Below, piece after piece: positions 39,977-49,292 of a stretch of DNA of 64,000 nt. Each line of letters begins with the position of its first letter. The first letter of the stretch is position 1. Under the pieces are notes generated by a model. It was not told where the DNA came from and searched no databases. It saw only the letters and a list, made by a program, of their open reading frames with translations. The DNA is from Chitinibacter sp. FCG-7 (lineage in GTDB: Bacteria > Pseudomonadota > Gammaproteobacteria > Burkholderiales > Chitinibacteraceae): the NCBI RefSeq assembly GCF_040047665.1, contig NZ_CP157355.1:2728001-2792000 (forward strand), in the 5' to 3' direction. The position numbers and the translations under genes were made by a program.

Positions 39977-40018
39977 AAAAACTGGGTGATTTCAGTGTAG
40001 AAATCACCCAGTTTTTTT
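39977..40018. terminator. Terminator between the YHS gene and the secretion operon
   Basis: Stem AAAACTGGGTGATTT/AAATCACCCAGTTTT with an eight-base loop and seven Ts; A run on the other side lets it serve the minus-strand operon as well. Confidence 0.92.
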
Positions 40019-40050
40019 GTGAACTACATCACGCTGTATGCTTTGAGGGA

Positions 40051-40578
40051 TTAGCGACGCCCGCCACCCCGGTTGGGCCAGTGCGCAAAACGCCAATCCT
40101 GATACGATTTGGCATCGACAAAGCCGGGGGTGTCTTCGGGGAAATTGGCGTTCTTGAGCGGCTTTAAGCCCGATTTGCTGGCAACACCAACAAACCCTCC
40201 ACCGGGCGCGCCGATATATTGCCAGTCATCCCCCGTAATCGGGTCTTTGTAGGCCTTGCGCAAATAGCGTTTGGGAAAAGCGACTCGCGGGTCTTGTACC
40301 AAGTCTTGCAAGGTTTTGGGGTAGGCCGTTTGCGGGTTGTCGCCAATATTGTTTTCGTTGTAGCGTTTGACTGCCATTTTGATTTCAGCACCCATGCGCA
40401 GCAGCTCTTCTTCCTTGGCGCGCTGGATGCGGTTCTGCCACGCTTCGCCGACTTGGCCCAGATAAATACTCATCACCAGCACCATCATCAAGGCCCACAT
40501 ATAGGCAAAGCCTTGTTGCGTGCGCTTGAGTCGGCTGCGGCTTGCCGGTTGATTACCAGGTGTTGTAAAGCGTGCCAT
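40051..40578 (-). CDS. GspK-like or minor pseudopilin lacking Glu5
   Basis: 175 residues from ATG 40578. A prepilin-like N-terminus has QQG as the presumed cleavage point followed by FAYMWALMMVLVMSIYL; the residue at +5 is Trp rather than the Glu found in most pilins, as in GspK-type tip pseudopilins. The remainder (AEIKMAVKRYNENN, then LQDLVQDPRVAFPKRYLRKAYKDPITGDDW) resembles GspG/GspH-like globular domains and is far shorter than true GspK. It overlaps the preceding pseudopilin gene by 26 bases. Last gene of the operon. Confidence 0.75.
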   Translation of the reverse strand: MARFTTPGNQPASRSRLKRTQQGFAYMWALMMVLVMSIYLGQVGEAWQNRIQRAKEEELLRMGAEIKMAVKRYNENNIGDNPQTAYPKTLQDLVQDPRVAFPKRYLRKAYKDPITGDDWQYIGAPGGGFVGVASKSGLKPLKNANFPEDTPGFVDAKSYQDWRFAHWPNRGGGRR

Positions 40579-40945
40579 CTTTGGCCGTTGCATCAGAGCC
40601 GCTGCGGATATCATAAACGCCAGGCGAGCCTTCGGCATTGATAATGACCCAGCTGTCACGGCGGTTGGTGATTGGATCAAGCGGCACTTCACGCAGGTAT
40701 TTGCGCTCTACCATTTCCTCCAGGCTATTTGGATAGCGGCCAGTATCGGCAAAAAATTTGTCGATCCCTTCACGAACGGCAACCAGATTGTGTTTAAGCA
40801 CAGTTTCCTGTGCCCGATCAGTTTGCTGGAAATAGCGAGGAACCACCAAAGTGAGCAGGCTGGCCATAATTGCCAGCACCACCAGCAGTTCAATCAGGGT
40901 GAAACCAAATCGACGGGACTTACCAATCACGGTAGCTAACACCAT
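40553..40945 (-). CDS. Type II secretion pseudopilin
   Basis: 130 residues with a prepilin leader and the classic GFTLIELLVVLAIMASL helix after residue 14. The globular part has GRYPNSLEEMVERKYLREVPLDPIT and DSWVIINAEGSPGVYDIRSG, the GspG/PilE-like pattern. It overlaps the upstream gene by 26 bases. Not the major pseudopilin (see 48639), so probably a minor subunit. Confidence 0.88.
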   Translation of the reverse strand: MVLATVIGKSRRFGFTLIELLVVLAIMASLLTLVVPRYFQQTDRAQETVLKHNLVAVREGIDKFFADTGRYPNSLEEMVERKYLREVPLDPITNRRDSWVIINAEGSPGVYDIRSGSDATAKDGTLYNTW

Positions 40946-41393
40946 TTAATCCAATATTGCGGGATAAAGAATAGACATCATACACGTCACGACCTTCGGC
41001 AGGGGCTTCAGGCGGGCTGGCATAGCTGCGTAAGCCCCAAGTTTGCGCATTGCTCTTGCTGGGGCAATCGCAAAATGGGTCACGCGGCATGCGGCGCAGG
41101 AAGTAAATCTTGCGTCCTCCCGGATCTTTCAGATCTTTGCTACCCTCGACCAGAATATCCAGCGTTGGCGGATAGCCTGAATCTTCCAGCGATTTACTGA
41201 TTTTGCCTGCATCACTGGCCAGCTTGTATTGATCAATGGCGCTGCGGATTTGCCAGAGGGAGCGGCGCAGCTCTTCTTCCCGGTTCCGGGTCGAGGCGAC
41301 TTGCGACAGTGGTAAAGCCACTGTCGCAAGTACAGCCAAAATGGTCAGTGTGACCATCAGTTCAATCAGGGTAAAGCCGCGTTGCAATTTCAC
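40920..41393 (-). CDS. Type II secretion pseudopilin
   Basis: 157 residues: short leader RG, then FTLIELMVTLTILAVLATVALPL, then a globular domain with YPPTLDILVEGSKD, RRMPRDPFCDCPS and GRDVYDVYS. Three bases separate it from gspD. Minor pseudopilin by context. Confidence 0.88.
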   Translation of the reverse strand: MKLQRGFTLIELMVTLTILAVLATVALPLSQVASTRNREEELRRSLWQIRSAIDQYKLASDAGKISKSLEDSGYPPTLDILVEGSKDLKDPGGRKIYFLRRMPRDPFCDCPSKSNAQTWGLRSYASPPEAPAEGRDVYDVYSLSRNIGLNGVSYRDW

Positions 41394-41396
41394 CGC

Positions 41397-43385
41397 TTAG
41401 CGTCCTCGCGATCCACGCGTAAAAGGCTGTGTAGGCTGACTGCTATTGCCATCGGTTGGAGCCTGGGGCTGGGGAGCTACAGGCTGAACTTCAGGTGCCG
41501 GAGCAGGGGCGGGTGGGATATAGGTACCACCTTGTCCACCCTGATTATTAATATTAAACGTTGACGATGGGCGCAGGCGCAGTGGATCGGTACTGATCAT
41601 GCCTTCTGTACCGCTGTCAAAGCTGGTGATATGCGATGATGGCAGTGGCAGCGTACGGACAACGCGTGGCGTGATCAGCATAATAATCTCGGATTTGTTG
41701 TTTTCGGTTTTCTTAGTGCCAAAAATACGATCCAAGACTGGCAAGCTACTCAGGAAAGGCAGCCCTTGACCGGTGTCAGTTTCGTTGCGTGAGAGCAAGC
41801 CTGCCAGTACCTGAGTTTCGCCGTCGCGTGCGGTCATATTGGTTTCTGCGCGGCGAGTACCGATCTGGTAAGCAATCAGACCGCTTTTGCTCGTAATTGA
41901 TTTAACAATATTCGAGACTTCCAGATTGACCTTGACGCTGATTTCATTATCTACTGTCAGAATCGGTTCAACATTGAGCGTTAAGCCGACATCTTGGTAG
42001 TTTACACTTTCACTACTCACGCCATTCGATGTGGTTGTCGTCACAACTGGCACTCGGTCACCAATCAGGAATTTGGCTTTGTCACGATTTTTTACCCGAA
42101 TTTTTGGATTGGCCAAGACGTTGGTATTGCCTTTCGATTGCAATAGGTTGGCTGTGACCGTTGGGGAGCCTAGGTTGACCAGAATATCGCTTTTATTGAT
42201 ATTGCTGATTTGATCCAGCGTGATTTGTCCGGCCACTTTAGTGGGCGTTGTTGTTGTTTTGCTGCCGTCAGTGTTGGTCACTGTAACTGGCGTGCTTCCG
42301 ATGGTATTGCCATAGACAGTACCACTGACACTGCCTGGATAGAGTATACCTAGGTCGAGTACATCATTATTGCTGACCTCGAGGATTTCCACTTCCATCA
42401 GCACTTCAGATTGCGGCAAATCCTGTGCGGCAATCAGACGCTCGGCCACGGCAATGGCATCCGGCGTGTCGCGCATCACCAGCATCGACAATCGCTCGTC
42501 AATGTAAACGTCACGGGTTTTGACCATCTGTTTGATCATGGCCAGAACCTGTTTCGGGTCGGCATTCGATAAATAGAATGTCCGCATCACCATGTCTTTG
42601 TAATCACGATCTTTATCCGGGCGACGTGGATAAATTAGAATGGTGTTGTCGTTGAGGATTTTTTTGTCGAGCTGATTGGTTGCCAGAATCAGATTGATGA
42701 CGTCTTCCACTGTGGTATCACGGGCGTAAATCGTCGTTTTCAGATTTGGCGGAATATCCTTGTCAAAAATGAAGTTGACTTTGCCAATTCTGGAGATGAT
42801 GTCAAAGACACTCATCATACTCTGATCGCGAAACTGCAAAGAAATCGGGCTCTTTAGCGCTTGAGCTAGTGCTGGCCGCAGGCTGACTTCGCGTGATTTA
42901 CGATTTTCAATTTCATTTTTAATCGTTTGTGCTTGCACATTGCGCGGATTATCCAGCAAAACCTGGCTGACAATTCCGAGGACTTCATCAGGCTTGCTAT
43001 CCTTGTTTTCGCGGGCGTAACGCAGAATGGAATCGTGACGTATCCCGATTTCAATATAACGAATCCCTTCCTGTGCGCGGATATTGCTGCTGTCCCACTG
43101 TAAAACCTGCTGGTAGCTGCTCATGGCCAACGCAGTATTGCCTTGTTGACGAGCCTGATCGCCTTGCGCCAGCAAGTTCAGAACGAACTTATAAACGTTG
43201 TTTTGATAAGCCCCGCGCAGCTTCAGATCATTGGGCGAGCTGGCAAGCTGCGCTTTCAATGTTTTAAGTGCAGCTTCGGGGTTGCCCGCATCGAGCTGAT
43301 TTTCTGCTTCATAGCGTGCCATGTCTGCTGCACAGCCGCCCAGAAAGGCCAGAGAAATAATTGAGGTCATTAACGCACGTTTCAC
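41397..43385 (-). CDS. gspD: Secretin (GspD/PilQ family) with TPR-like N-terminus
   Basis: 662 residues. The N-terminus is a lipoprotein signal with lipobox LGGC (Cys18), followed by TPR-like helices (about 25-150) instead of the usual N0 alone, an STN/N0-like part (FRDQSMMSVFDIISRIG), N1-type repeats (TFYLSNADPKQVLAMIKQMV) and the secretin core ending in VLAGLLSRNETDTGQGLPFLSSLPVLDRIFG and IIMLITPRVV. A Pro/Gln-rich tail (about 600-650) follows. It forms the outer-membrane channel. The TPR-bearing lipidated form resembles MSHA-like and atypical secretins more than classical GspD. Confidence 0.92.
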   Translation of the reverse strand: MKRALMTSIISLAFLGGCAADMARYEAENQLDAGNPEAALKTLKAQLASSPNDLKLRGAYQNNVYKFVLNLLAQGDQARQQGNTALAMSSYQQVLQWDSSNIRAQEGIRYIEIGIRHDSILRYARENKDSKPDEVLGIVSQVLLDNPRNVQAQTIKNEIENRKSREVSLRPALAQALKSPISLQFRDQSMMSVFDIISRIGKVNFIFDKDIPPNLKTTIYARDTTVEDVINLILATNQLDKKILNDNTILIYPRRPDKDRDYKDMVMRTFYLSNADPKQVLAMIKQMVKTRDVYIDERLSMLVMRDTPDAIAVAERLIAAQDLPQSEVLMEVEILEVSNNDVLDLGILYPGSVSGTVYGNTIGSTPVTVTNTDGSKTTTTPTKVAGQITLDQISNINKSDILVNLGSPTVTANLLQSKGNTNVLANPKIRVKNRDKAKFLIGDRVPVVTTTTSNGVSSESVNYQDVGLTLNVEPILTVDNEISVKVNLEVSNIVKSITSKSGLIAYQIGTRRAETNMTARDGETQVLAGLLSRNETDTGQGLPFLSSLPVLDRIFGTKKTENNKSEIIMLITPRVVRTLPLPSSHITSFDSGTEGMISTDPLRLRPSSTFNINNQGGQGGTYIPPAPAPAPEVQPVAPQPQAPTDGNSSQPTQPFTRGSRGR

Positions 43386-43927
43386 GGCGTTCCTCCTGTC
43401 GGCAGCGATTGCTGCTGATTAAGTGGTAAATAGGTAATCGTTAGAACATCACGGCTTAGTTTATCCAGCCGATAGACCCCCATGAAGGAGTCTCCTGGCT
43501 GGATGCGGCCCAGAGTGTCGCAACGCGAACAAAAAACCAGAGATTGGCCTTGACCTTCCAGCACATAGTAATCACTGACTTTATCGTGCCAGGTCGATGT
43601 GATTTGTAATGGAAATGGCGGCGCCACGGGTACTGGCGTCGGGGTCGGTTTTGGAACCGCAGTCGGTTTTGGCGGCGGCGGGGCCCAGTTTTGTTTTGGA
43701 AATAAGTCGGAAAGGCTCATCGCCTCGCTGGCACTGCTTGCAATGCTGCTGGCTGCGCTTGCTTCCGATGCGATGGTACTTTGCTTGATCGCACTGGCGA
43801 TACTGCGCGGCACAGGTCTGGCGGTCGATTCCAGCTCGGCCTCATGCTGCGAATCGCTCCAGAATGTGTAAGCCGTTAAAGCCAGCGTGCCCCCCAGCAC
43901 AAACTGCATAGGACGGGATAACATCAA
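43382..43927 (-). CDS. PilP/GspC-like inner-membrane protein
   Basis: 181 residues: N-terminal helix (about 8-24), an Ala/Ser-rich then Pro-rich linker (about 75-95), and a C-terminal beta-rich domain (FPLQITSTWHDKVSDYYVLEGQGQ..., RIQPGDSFMGVYRLDKLS) that by position and shape corresponds to the homology region linking inner membrane and secretin in GspC/PilP. Residues CSRC form a possible disulphide or metal site. Sequence similarity is too low for a firm name. Overlaps gspD by four bases. Confidence 0.7.
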   Translation of the reverse strand: MMLSRPMQFVLGGTLALTAYTFWSDSQHEAELESTARPVPRSIASAIKQSTIASEASAASSIASSASEAMSLSDLFPKQNWAPPPPKPTAVPKPTPTPVPVAPPFPLQITSTWHDKVSDYYVLEGQGQSLVFCSRCDTLGRIQPGDSFMGVYRLDKLSRDVLTITYLPLNQQQSLPTGGTP

Positions 43928-44448
43928 CGTACCTCCGTCAGATAGGAGAGCTGGATTTGGATGGACAATTGTTCGTCACCAATCGACTGACGTTGCATAT
44001 TGATTGCTTCGATTCGCACACCCGGGATCTGTTCCATGGCTGCAGTAAAACGGCGGAATTGAATATACCGTGCGGTTGCCGGAAACTGCAGGCTAAAGCG
44101 TTTGAGTTTGCCATCGGCTTCAACTTGAGATTTGTAATCGACCTGATTGATGTCAACCTGATTTTTCTGGGCAACTTCATTGAGTCGACGCAAAAAGAAA
44201 GTGAAGGTATCGGCCTGATTGAGTTTGGGTAACTCTGCTGCGACGCTACTGGCTTCAATGGGCGTACGCAAAGAGCGGAATTTTCGCTCCAGCTCGACTT
44301 CACGCTCGACCAGATCTTGCTCGAACGGCTTCAGATCCTGTGTATAGAGCAACAAAGCAAAACCGAGTAAACCCAGACCAGCCAGACCCAGCACCCCAGC
44401 GTACTTGGGAATTAGCCGCAAGTAATAGAGCATTTGCGATTTTTTCAT
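43924..44448 (-). CDS. PilO/GspM-like inner-membrane protein
   Basis: 174 residues: cytoplasmic N-terminus, one helix (about 14-36), a coiled coil (EQDLVEREVELERKFRSL) and a ferredoxin-like C-terminal domain (FTAAMEQIPGVRIEAINMQR, then LSIQIQLSYL). This is the PilO pattern. Four-base overlaps on both sides. With the PilN- and PilM-like proteins it should form the inner-membrane alignment platform. Confidence 0.8.
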   Translation of the reverse strand: MKKSQMLYYLRLIPKYAGVLGLAGLGLLGFALLLYTQDLKPFEQDLVEREVELERKFRSLRTPIEASSVAAELPKLNQADTFTFFLRRLNEVAQKNQVDINQVDYKSQVEADGKLKRFSLQFPATARYIQFRRFTAAMEQIPGVRIEAINMQRQSIGDEQLSIQIQLSYLTEVR

Positions 44449-45023
44449 CGTACTGCTCCTGTAGATATGCTGGTGATGGCCGAGGCTTTGGTTTCGCTGG
44501 GGCGGTCATCGCGCCAAAAAATTTCAATCGATGCGACAGCTGGTTTGAACGGATCGCCAACCTTGCTGGAATTGCGCGCTAAAGAGACTTGTTTGACTGC
44601 TGGGTGCTGATTGAGTCGATCCACAAAGAGCAGAACATCATTCAGTGTTTTGGCTTCCAGTTCCAGCTTGATATCGCGCTCCAGATTGGCCACTTCCAAT
44701 CTGGTCAGTGCTATTTCTGGTAACCAGACTTCTTCCAGTACGGCAATGCCAGCTTCAGGGCTGAATGTTTGCGACAGCACAATTTTGCCCACTTTTTCCG
44801 ATACAGGTGAGGCTTGTTGCGCAGCAAGGCGCTTGCTTTCCAGCTGCTTGATTCGCAAGGCGACTTCATCTTCGCGAATCTCGATTTGTGCCTTGTTTTC
44901 TTTGGCGACATCCAGTTGAGTCATCACCCACAGCACCGCAACAATGCCAAGCACAGTGAGGAGCAAACCAAGCCAAGGAACGACGCTGGGATTGCGATTA
45001 AAATCAAGTTGCAAGGTTTTCAT
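44445..45023 (-). CDS. PilN/GspL-C-like inner-membrane protein
   Basis: 192 residues from ATG 45023: a short cytoplasmic segment, a helix (about 15-35), a coiled coil (about 40-75) and a periplasmic domain with DVLLFVDRLNQHPAVKQVSLARNS. This is the PilN arrangement (equivalent to the C-terminal part of GspL). Overlaps its neighbours by four bases each. Confidence 0.8.
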   Translation of the reverse strand: MKTLQLDFNRNPSVVPWLGLLLTVLGIVAVLWVMTQLDVAKENKAQIEIREDEVALRIKQLESKRLAAQQASPVSEKVGKIVLSQTFSPEAGIAVLEEVWLPEIALTRLEVANLERDIKLELEAKTLNDVLLFVDRLNQHPAVKQVSLARNSSKVGDPFKPAVASIEIFWRDDRPSETKASAITSISTGAVR

Positions 45024-45802
45024 GCGTGAACCTCGCCAGCTATAAACTGCGGATGCGCCGCGCCTAGCCATTCAAAATCAAAGTCTGCAGCCTTGATACT
45101 CGATAGCGCCAGATCGGACGAAGTCAGATAAATATGTTCCGGCAAAAATTGACCCGATAACACAGCCGCTTCGCGCACAATGGCTGACAATGAGCCTGCC
45201 ATTTCGGCATTGTCGATCTGGATTGGCAGTGCAATAACGCCTTGCCAGGCATTTTCACGGTAAAAACCAACAATCGCATGTGATGTTTCCACCACCATCA
45301 ACGCGTGTTCGCGATCTTTCATCGCGCGTCGATGCTGATTGGATGCGGTGGTAAACAGCGGTTCAACTTCGGCTAGTTTCAGCTTGCTGGCGCGGCAGAG
45401 CTCGACGATAGTTTGATACAGCCCTTCTTCAATCGCTGCGGCAACGCGTGGTTTGCCATAGGCACCCGCTGAGACACGAACCCGCCAGTTCTCAGCGCTG
45501 ACGCCATACTGCTGAGCCAGAATAATGCGGGCATAATTTTCCCAGTCCGCATCTTTATTGAGCGAGTCCTGCCATGGCAGGCACGCGTAACGCACCCAGG
45601 GTGAACCAAAAATCAGCTTGATCTGGTCCAGCCCCAGCTTGCCGCGCGGCGTATTGCTCAGCAAATCCTGCAATCGTGATACCAGCACATCCGGTGATGG
45701 ATCAATTGTGCCACGGCGGCGGCTGAGTACCTCCCCTGACAGGGACAGGCTGCTAAGCCGGACGCGTTGCTTGCCAAAGCAGGCGTGATGTTTAATCAAC
45801 AA
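45020..45802 (-). CDS. PilM/GspL-N-like cytoplasmic protein
   Basis: About 260 residues. Position between gspE and the pilN-like gene and an actin-like feel (KIGLGLDQIKLIFG-type strands, ALMVVETSHAIVGFYRENAWQGVIALPI) fit PilM or the cytoplasmic part of GspL, which contacts the assembly ATPase. The canonical ATP-binding GLDIGS of PilM is not obvious, so it is degenerate. The start is uncertain: TTG 45802 or 45799 inside the gspE end, or GTG 45841 further inside. Confidence 0.7.
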   Translation of the reverse strand: MLIKHHACFGKQRVRLSSLSLSGEVLSRRRGTIDPSPDVLVSRLQDLLSNTPRGKLGLDQIKLIFGSPWVRYACLPWQDSLNKDADWENYARIILAQQYGVSAENWRVRVSAGAYGKPRVAAAIEEGLYQTIVELCRASKLKLAEVEPLFTTASNQHRRAMKDREHALMVVETSHAIVGFYRENAWQGVIALPIQIDNAEMAGSLSAIVREAAVLSGQFLPEHIYLTSSDLALSSIKAADFDFEWLGAAHPQFIAGEVHA

Positions 45803-47450
45803 AGGTGACACGGTTGATTTCCTGCAAGGTGGTTTCTCCACGAGAAACCGCGTTCACCGCGATTTGTCGCATCGAGACAAAGCCTTTTGCCAAGGCGATT
45901 TTTTTCAGTTCAACGGCGGGTGCATGATTGGCAATGGCCTGCTTCATGTCATCGTCCAGACGCAAGACCTCGGCAATGGCTTTGCGGCCCAGATAGCCAG
46001 TATTGCGGCACGCGGGGCAGCCTGCGCCTTTACGGAATTTCCAGCCCTTGACCTGTTCTGTGCTTAAGCCCGAACTGATCAGTAAACTCTCTTCGGGTTG
46101 ATCATCGCCCACGCAGTGCGGGCAGACTTTACGGATCAGTCGTTGGGCAACAACGCCAATCAAGGCATCGACAAAGCTGTTTGGCTCAACGCCCATATGA
46201 ATAAAACGATCAATCACCGAGAAGGCATTATTCGCATGCACCGAAGTGAGTACCAAGTGACCGGTCAATGCCGCTTGCACCGCAATATTGGCGGTTTCTC
46301 CGTCACGAATCTCGCCGACCAGGATTTTGTCCGGATCGTGCCGCAAAATCGAGCGCAAACCACGGGCAAAAGTCAGGCCCTTTTTATCGTTGACCGGAAT
46401 CTGCAAGACGCCAGGTAGCTGATACTCGACTGGGTCTTCAATGGTGATGATTTTTTCTTCACCATTATTAATTTCGGATAGTGTGGCATACAGCGTCGTT
46501 GATTTACCCGAGCCAGTCGGGCCGGTAACTAGCAGTAGGCCATAGGGCTCGTGCGATAGGCCGCGGATGGCGGCCATGGTTTGCTCTTCGTGGCCCAGCG
46601 TTTCCAGGCGCAATTGCTTGAACGTATCGCCGCCGCCTTGTTTGTCCAGAATCCGCAATACGGCATCTTCGCCGTGGATGGACGGCATGATAGAGACACG
46701 AAAGTCGATATCGCGATTATTGATCAGTGCTTTAAAGCGCCCATCTTGAGGAATACGGTGTTCAGAAATATCCAGCTCAGCCAGTACTTTCAGTCGCGAA
46801 ATAATCTGTTCGGCCTTATCGGCACCATTGGTGCCGCCCGCATGCAGCAGTACTCCATCAATCCGGTATTTAATGGTCATACCCGATGGCGTGGTTTCCA
46901 TGTGAATGTCGGACGCTTTGGCCTTCAGTGCGTCATACAGCGTCGAGTTAACCAGTTTGACGACCGGATTCGCGTCTTGTGAGAGCGTCGAGAGCGAAAT
47001 CTCGGTAACGCCATCATTGCTGATTTCTGCGTTTTCTCCGCCGCCGAGTTGCTCCATCGCCCGGTGCGAGGTTTCGTATTCGTTGAAGTAAGTTTGCAGT
47101 ACTTCGTAATGCGCGAACGCCGAGCGGAAGGCGACAGTAATTCGCTGCTGCGCCCAGTTGCGCACCACTGGGCTGAATGGGTCCGACATGACCAGCACGG
47201 TGCCATGCTGTGAGCTTTCGGCTAGAAAGCAGTGGTGTGCGGCAGCATCGCCGAATGACAGCAAATCATAACGCGGTTTGAGTTGATATAACTCCTCCCG
47301 GGTAATGGCTGGAATGCCAAGGTAGCTGCTGACTTCAGAGCAATACCCCTCATCGGTTAAGCCAAGTGACTGCTGAACCAGCATCGGCAGCGGCTGATTG
47401 CCGCCTGTCGTGCGCAGATGCTGGATAAGATCAAGCGTGAGTTCGCTCAT
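45792..47450 (-). CDS. gspE: Secretion/pilus assembly ATPase GspE
   Basis: 552 residues: an MshEN-like N-terminal domain (about 1-150), then the PulE ATPase with Walker A GPTGSGKST at 310-318, an Asp box (ITIEDPVEYQ), Walker B ILVGEIRDGETA, His box (TSVHANNAFSVIDRF) and a CX2C...CX2C zinc site (CPHC, CPAC). It powers pseudopilus assembly from the cytoplasmic face. Overlaps gspF by four bases. Confidence 0.96.
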   Translation of the reverse strand: MSELTLDLIQHLRTTGGNQPLPMLVQQSLGLTDEGYCSEVSSYLGIPAITREELYQLKPRYDLLSFGDAAAHHCFLAESSQHGTVLVMSDPFSPVVRNWAQQRITVAFRSAFAHYEVLQTYFNEYETSHRAMEQLGGGENAEISNDGVTEISLSTLSQDANPVVKLVNSTLYDALKAKASDIHMETTPSGMTIKYRIDGVLLHAGGTNGADKAEQIISRLKVLAELDISEHRIPQDGRFKALINNRDIDFRVSIMPSIHGEDAVLRILDKQGGGDTFKQLRLETLGHEEQTMAAIRGLSHEPYGLLLVTGPTGSGKSTTLYATLSEINNGEEKIITIEDPVEYQLPGVLQIPVNDKKGLTFARGLRSILRHDPDKILVGEIRDGETANIAVQAALTGHLVLTSVHANNAFSVIDRFIHMGVEPNSFVDALIGVVAQRLIRKVCPHCVGDDQPEESLLISSGLSTEQVKGWKFRKGAGCPACRNTGYLGRKAIAEVLRLDDDMKQAIANHAPAVELKKIALAKGFVSMRQIAVNAVSRGETTLQEINRVTFVD

Positions 47451-48625
47451 TGCATATTCCCGGCCAACTCAAAAATCGGCATATAAAGCAAAAATACGAT
47501 GCCACCAATCAAAATACCGATAATCAACATCAGAATCGGCTCGAACAGGCGGGTGAACATTTCAATGGCCCGATCCAGCTCCTCATCGCAAAACTGCGCG
47601 GCGCGCTCCATCATGGTGGCCAATTCGCCACTTTGCTCGCCTACGCGCAGCAAGCGCTCGGCTACTGGCGTGGTCAGCCCGTATTTGGGCAAGGTCGCTG
47701 AGACCTGCTGGCCGGATTTGATATCAACCAGTGCTTGCGAGAGGGCCAGCCGCATCTGGGCGGGTAGCAGCTGTGCCGCCAGTTCCAGTGCAGCAACAAT
47801 CGACAGACCACCTGACAGTAGCAAGCCAAGGGTTCGGTAAAACCGGGTTAACGAAAACAGTCGGCGATAGCTATCGAGCTTGGGTAGCTTCCAGAAGATT
47901 TCGCGCAACATTGTTTGCGCGGCATCGGTTTTAAACAGTAAATAGCTGCCGACCAGCGTAGCGATGATGCTAGCAAAAATCACTTGCCCGTGTTGGTGAA
48001 CCAGATCACCCCACCACAACATCACTTGGGCGGCAAAGGGCAGATTGCGCATCGAGGCGTAAATCTGGCTGAATTTTGGAATCACGTAAAACAGCAGGAA
48101 CAGCATAATGCTGCCACCAATGCCGATCACCACCAAAGGATATACCAGCGAGGCAACGATCTTTTTCTTTACCGCAGCCAGCCGCGTTTCATAGTGGTGA
48201 TAGCGTTTAAGCGCATCGGCCAGATGGCCGGTTTTTTCTGCTGAACCCACGGTGGCGATATACAGCGGTGGAAACAGATTGGGCATTTGCGCCAGTACTT
48301 TGGACAAAGGCAGGCCCTGATACAGACCTTCAATCATGCGGGTGAGCACGGTGCGGTTCTGATCATGGCCGCTTTTCTCTTTTAGCGTTTCCATGGCCTC
48401 GACCAGCGTCAAACCAGCCTCGAGCAGGGCAATCAGCTCCTGAGTGAAGAGAGAAACCTGGAATTCATTTTTACCGAATGAAAATCCCAGCTGACGCTCC
48501 GCCTGAAAGCTGACAAGCTGCAGGCCTTTGCTGGCTAGCTGGCTGCGTAACTCGTCCGGGTTGGCAGCGTCCAGCTCCAGTTCCTGCAGCACGCCTGCCG
48601 CGAGGGCTTTAACCTTGTAGTGCAT
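47447..48625 (-). CDS. gspF: Secretion platform protein GspF
   Basis: 392 residues with two GspF repeats, each of cytoplasmic helices plus membrane helices (about 165-190, 215-235, 365-390). Diagnostic segments are FTQELIALLEAGLTLVEAM, the repeat FTRLFEPILMLIIGILIGGIVFLLYMPIF, and GEQSGELATMMERAAQF. Fourteen bases separate it from gspG. Confidence 0.95.
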   Translation of the reverse strand: MHYKVKALAAGVLQELELDAANPDELRSQLASKGLQLVSFQAERQLGFSFGKNEFQVSLFTQELIALLEAGLTLVEAMETLKEKSGHDQNRTVLTRMIEGLYQGLPLSKVLAQMPNLFPPLYIATVGSAEKTGHLADALKRYHHYETRLAAVKKKIVASLVYPLVVIGIGGSIMLFLLFYVIPKFSQIYASMRNLPFAAQVMLWWGDLVHQHGQVIFASIIATLVGSYLLFKTDAAQTMLREIFWKLPKLDSYRRLFSLTRFYRTLGLLLSGGLSIVAALELAAQLLPAQMRLALSQALVDIKSGQQVSATLPKYGLTTPVAERLLRVGEQSGELATMMERAAQFCDEELDRAIEMFTRLFEPILMLIIGILIGGIVFLLYMPIFELAGNMQ

Positions 48626-48638
48626 ATCGCGCTAACCG

Positions 48639-49073
48639 TTATTGCCAGTAGCTAACATCAGCGTCTTCACCTGTGCCGCCTGCTTTGCCATCCAGACCGT
48701 AGGTCAGCAAATCATAGTCGCGGCCATTCTCACCAGGAATACGGTATTCGTACGGTTTGTCCCAAGGATCATTTGGCACGTCTTTCATCAGATAAGGGCC
48801 ATTCCATTTGCTCTCGTCAGCGGGCTTTTTAACCAGCGCATTGAGGCCTTGTTCGGTGCTTGGATAGCGGCCGGTATCAAGACGGTAATGGTCGAGGGCA
48901 TCGGCAATCGATTTCATCTGGCTGGCGGCAGTTTTGGTTTTGGCCTTGCCAACCTCACCAAACAATTTCGGGCCAACATAGCCGGCCAGCAAAGCGATAA
49001 TCAACAGCACGACCAGCAGCTCCAGCAGGGTGAAGCCAGATTGAGCCAAACGCGGAAAACGAAGCTTTTTCAT
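48639..49073 (-). CDS. gspG: Major pseudopilin GspG
   Basis: 144 residues from ATG 49073. After a short leader, GFTLLELLVVLLIIALLAGYVGPKLF is the pilin helix with Glu5. The globular domain has DTGRYPSTEQGLNALVKKP and WNGPYLMKDVPNDPWDKPYEY, and ends DGKAGGTGEDADVSYW, the calcium-binding loop typical of T2SS GspG rather than type IV pilins. First gene of the minus-strand secretion operon. Confidence 0.96.
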   Translation of the reverse strand: MKKLRFPRLAQSGFTLLELLVVLLIIALLAGYVGPKLFGEVGKAKTKTAASQMKSIADALDHYRLDTGRYPSTEQGLNALVKKPADESKWNGPYLMKDVPNDPWDKPYEYRIPGENGRDYDLLTYGLDGKAGGTGEDADVSYWQ

Positions 49074-49292
49074 AATGAATCTCGTGTGGGTATCTTTATT
49101 GTCGAGATGTAATTTGTTGCCATCCTCAAGCTGACATCCTAACTGCCAAGCAGTCTGAAAATCAAGGCTTTTTCGTCGGTTGTGCAACTGAAAAACCCAG
49201 TATTTATGCGGCTTTGCCCGTTTACTTGGCCTTGGTGGTGGGCTTGGGATGTACAATATGCTGATGCAAAGATCCTGTCAGGATTTAAATAA

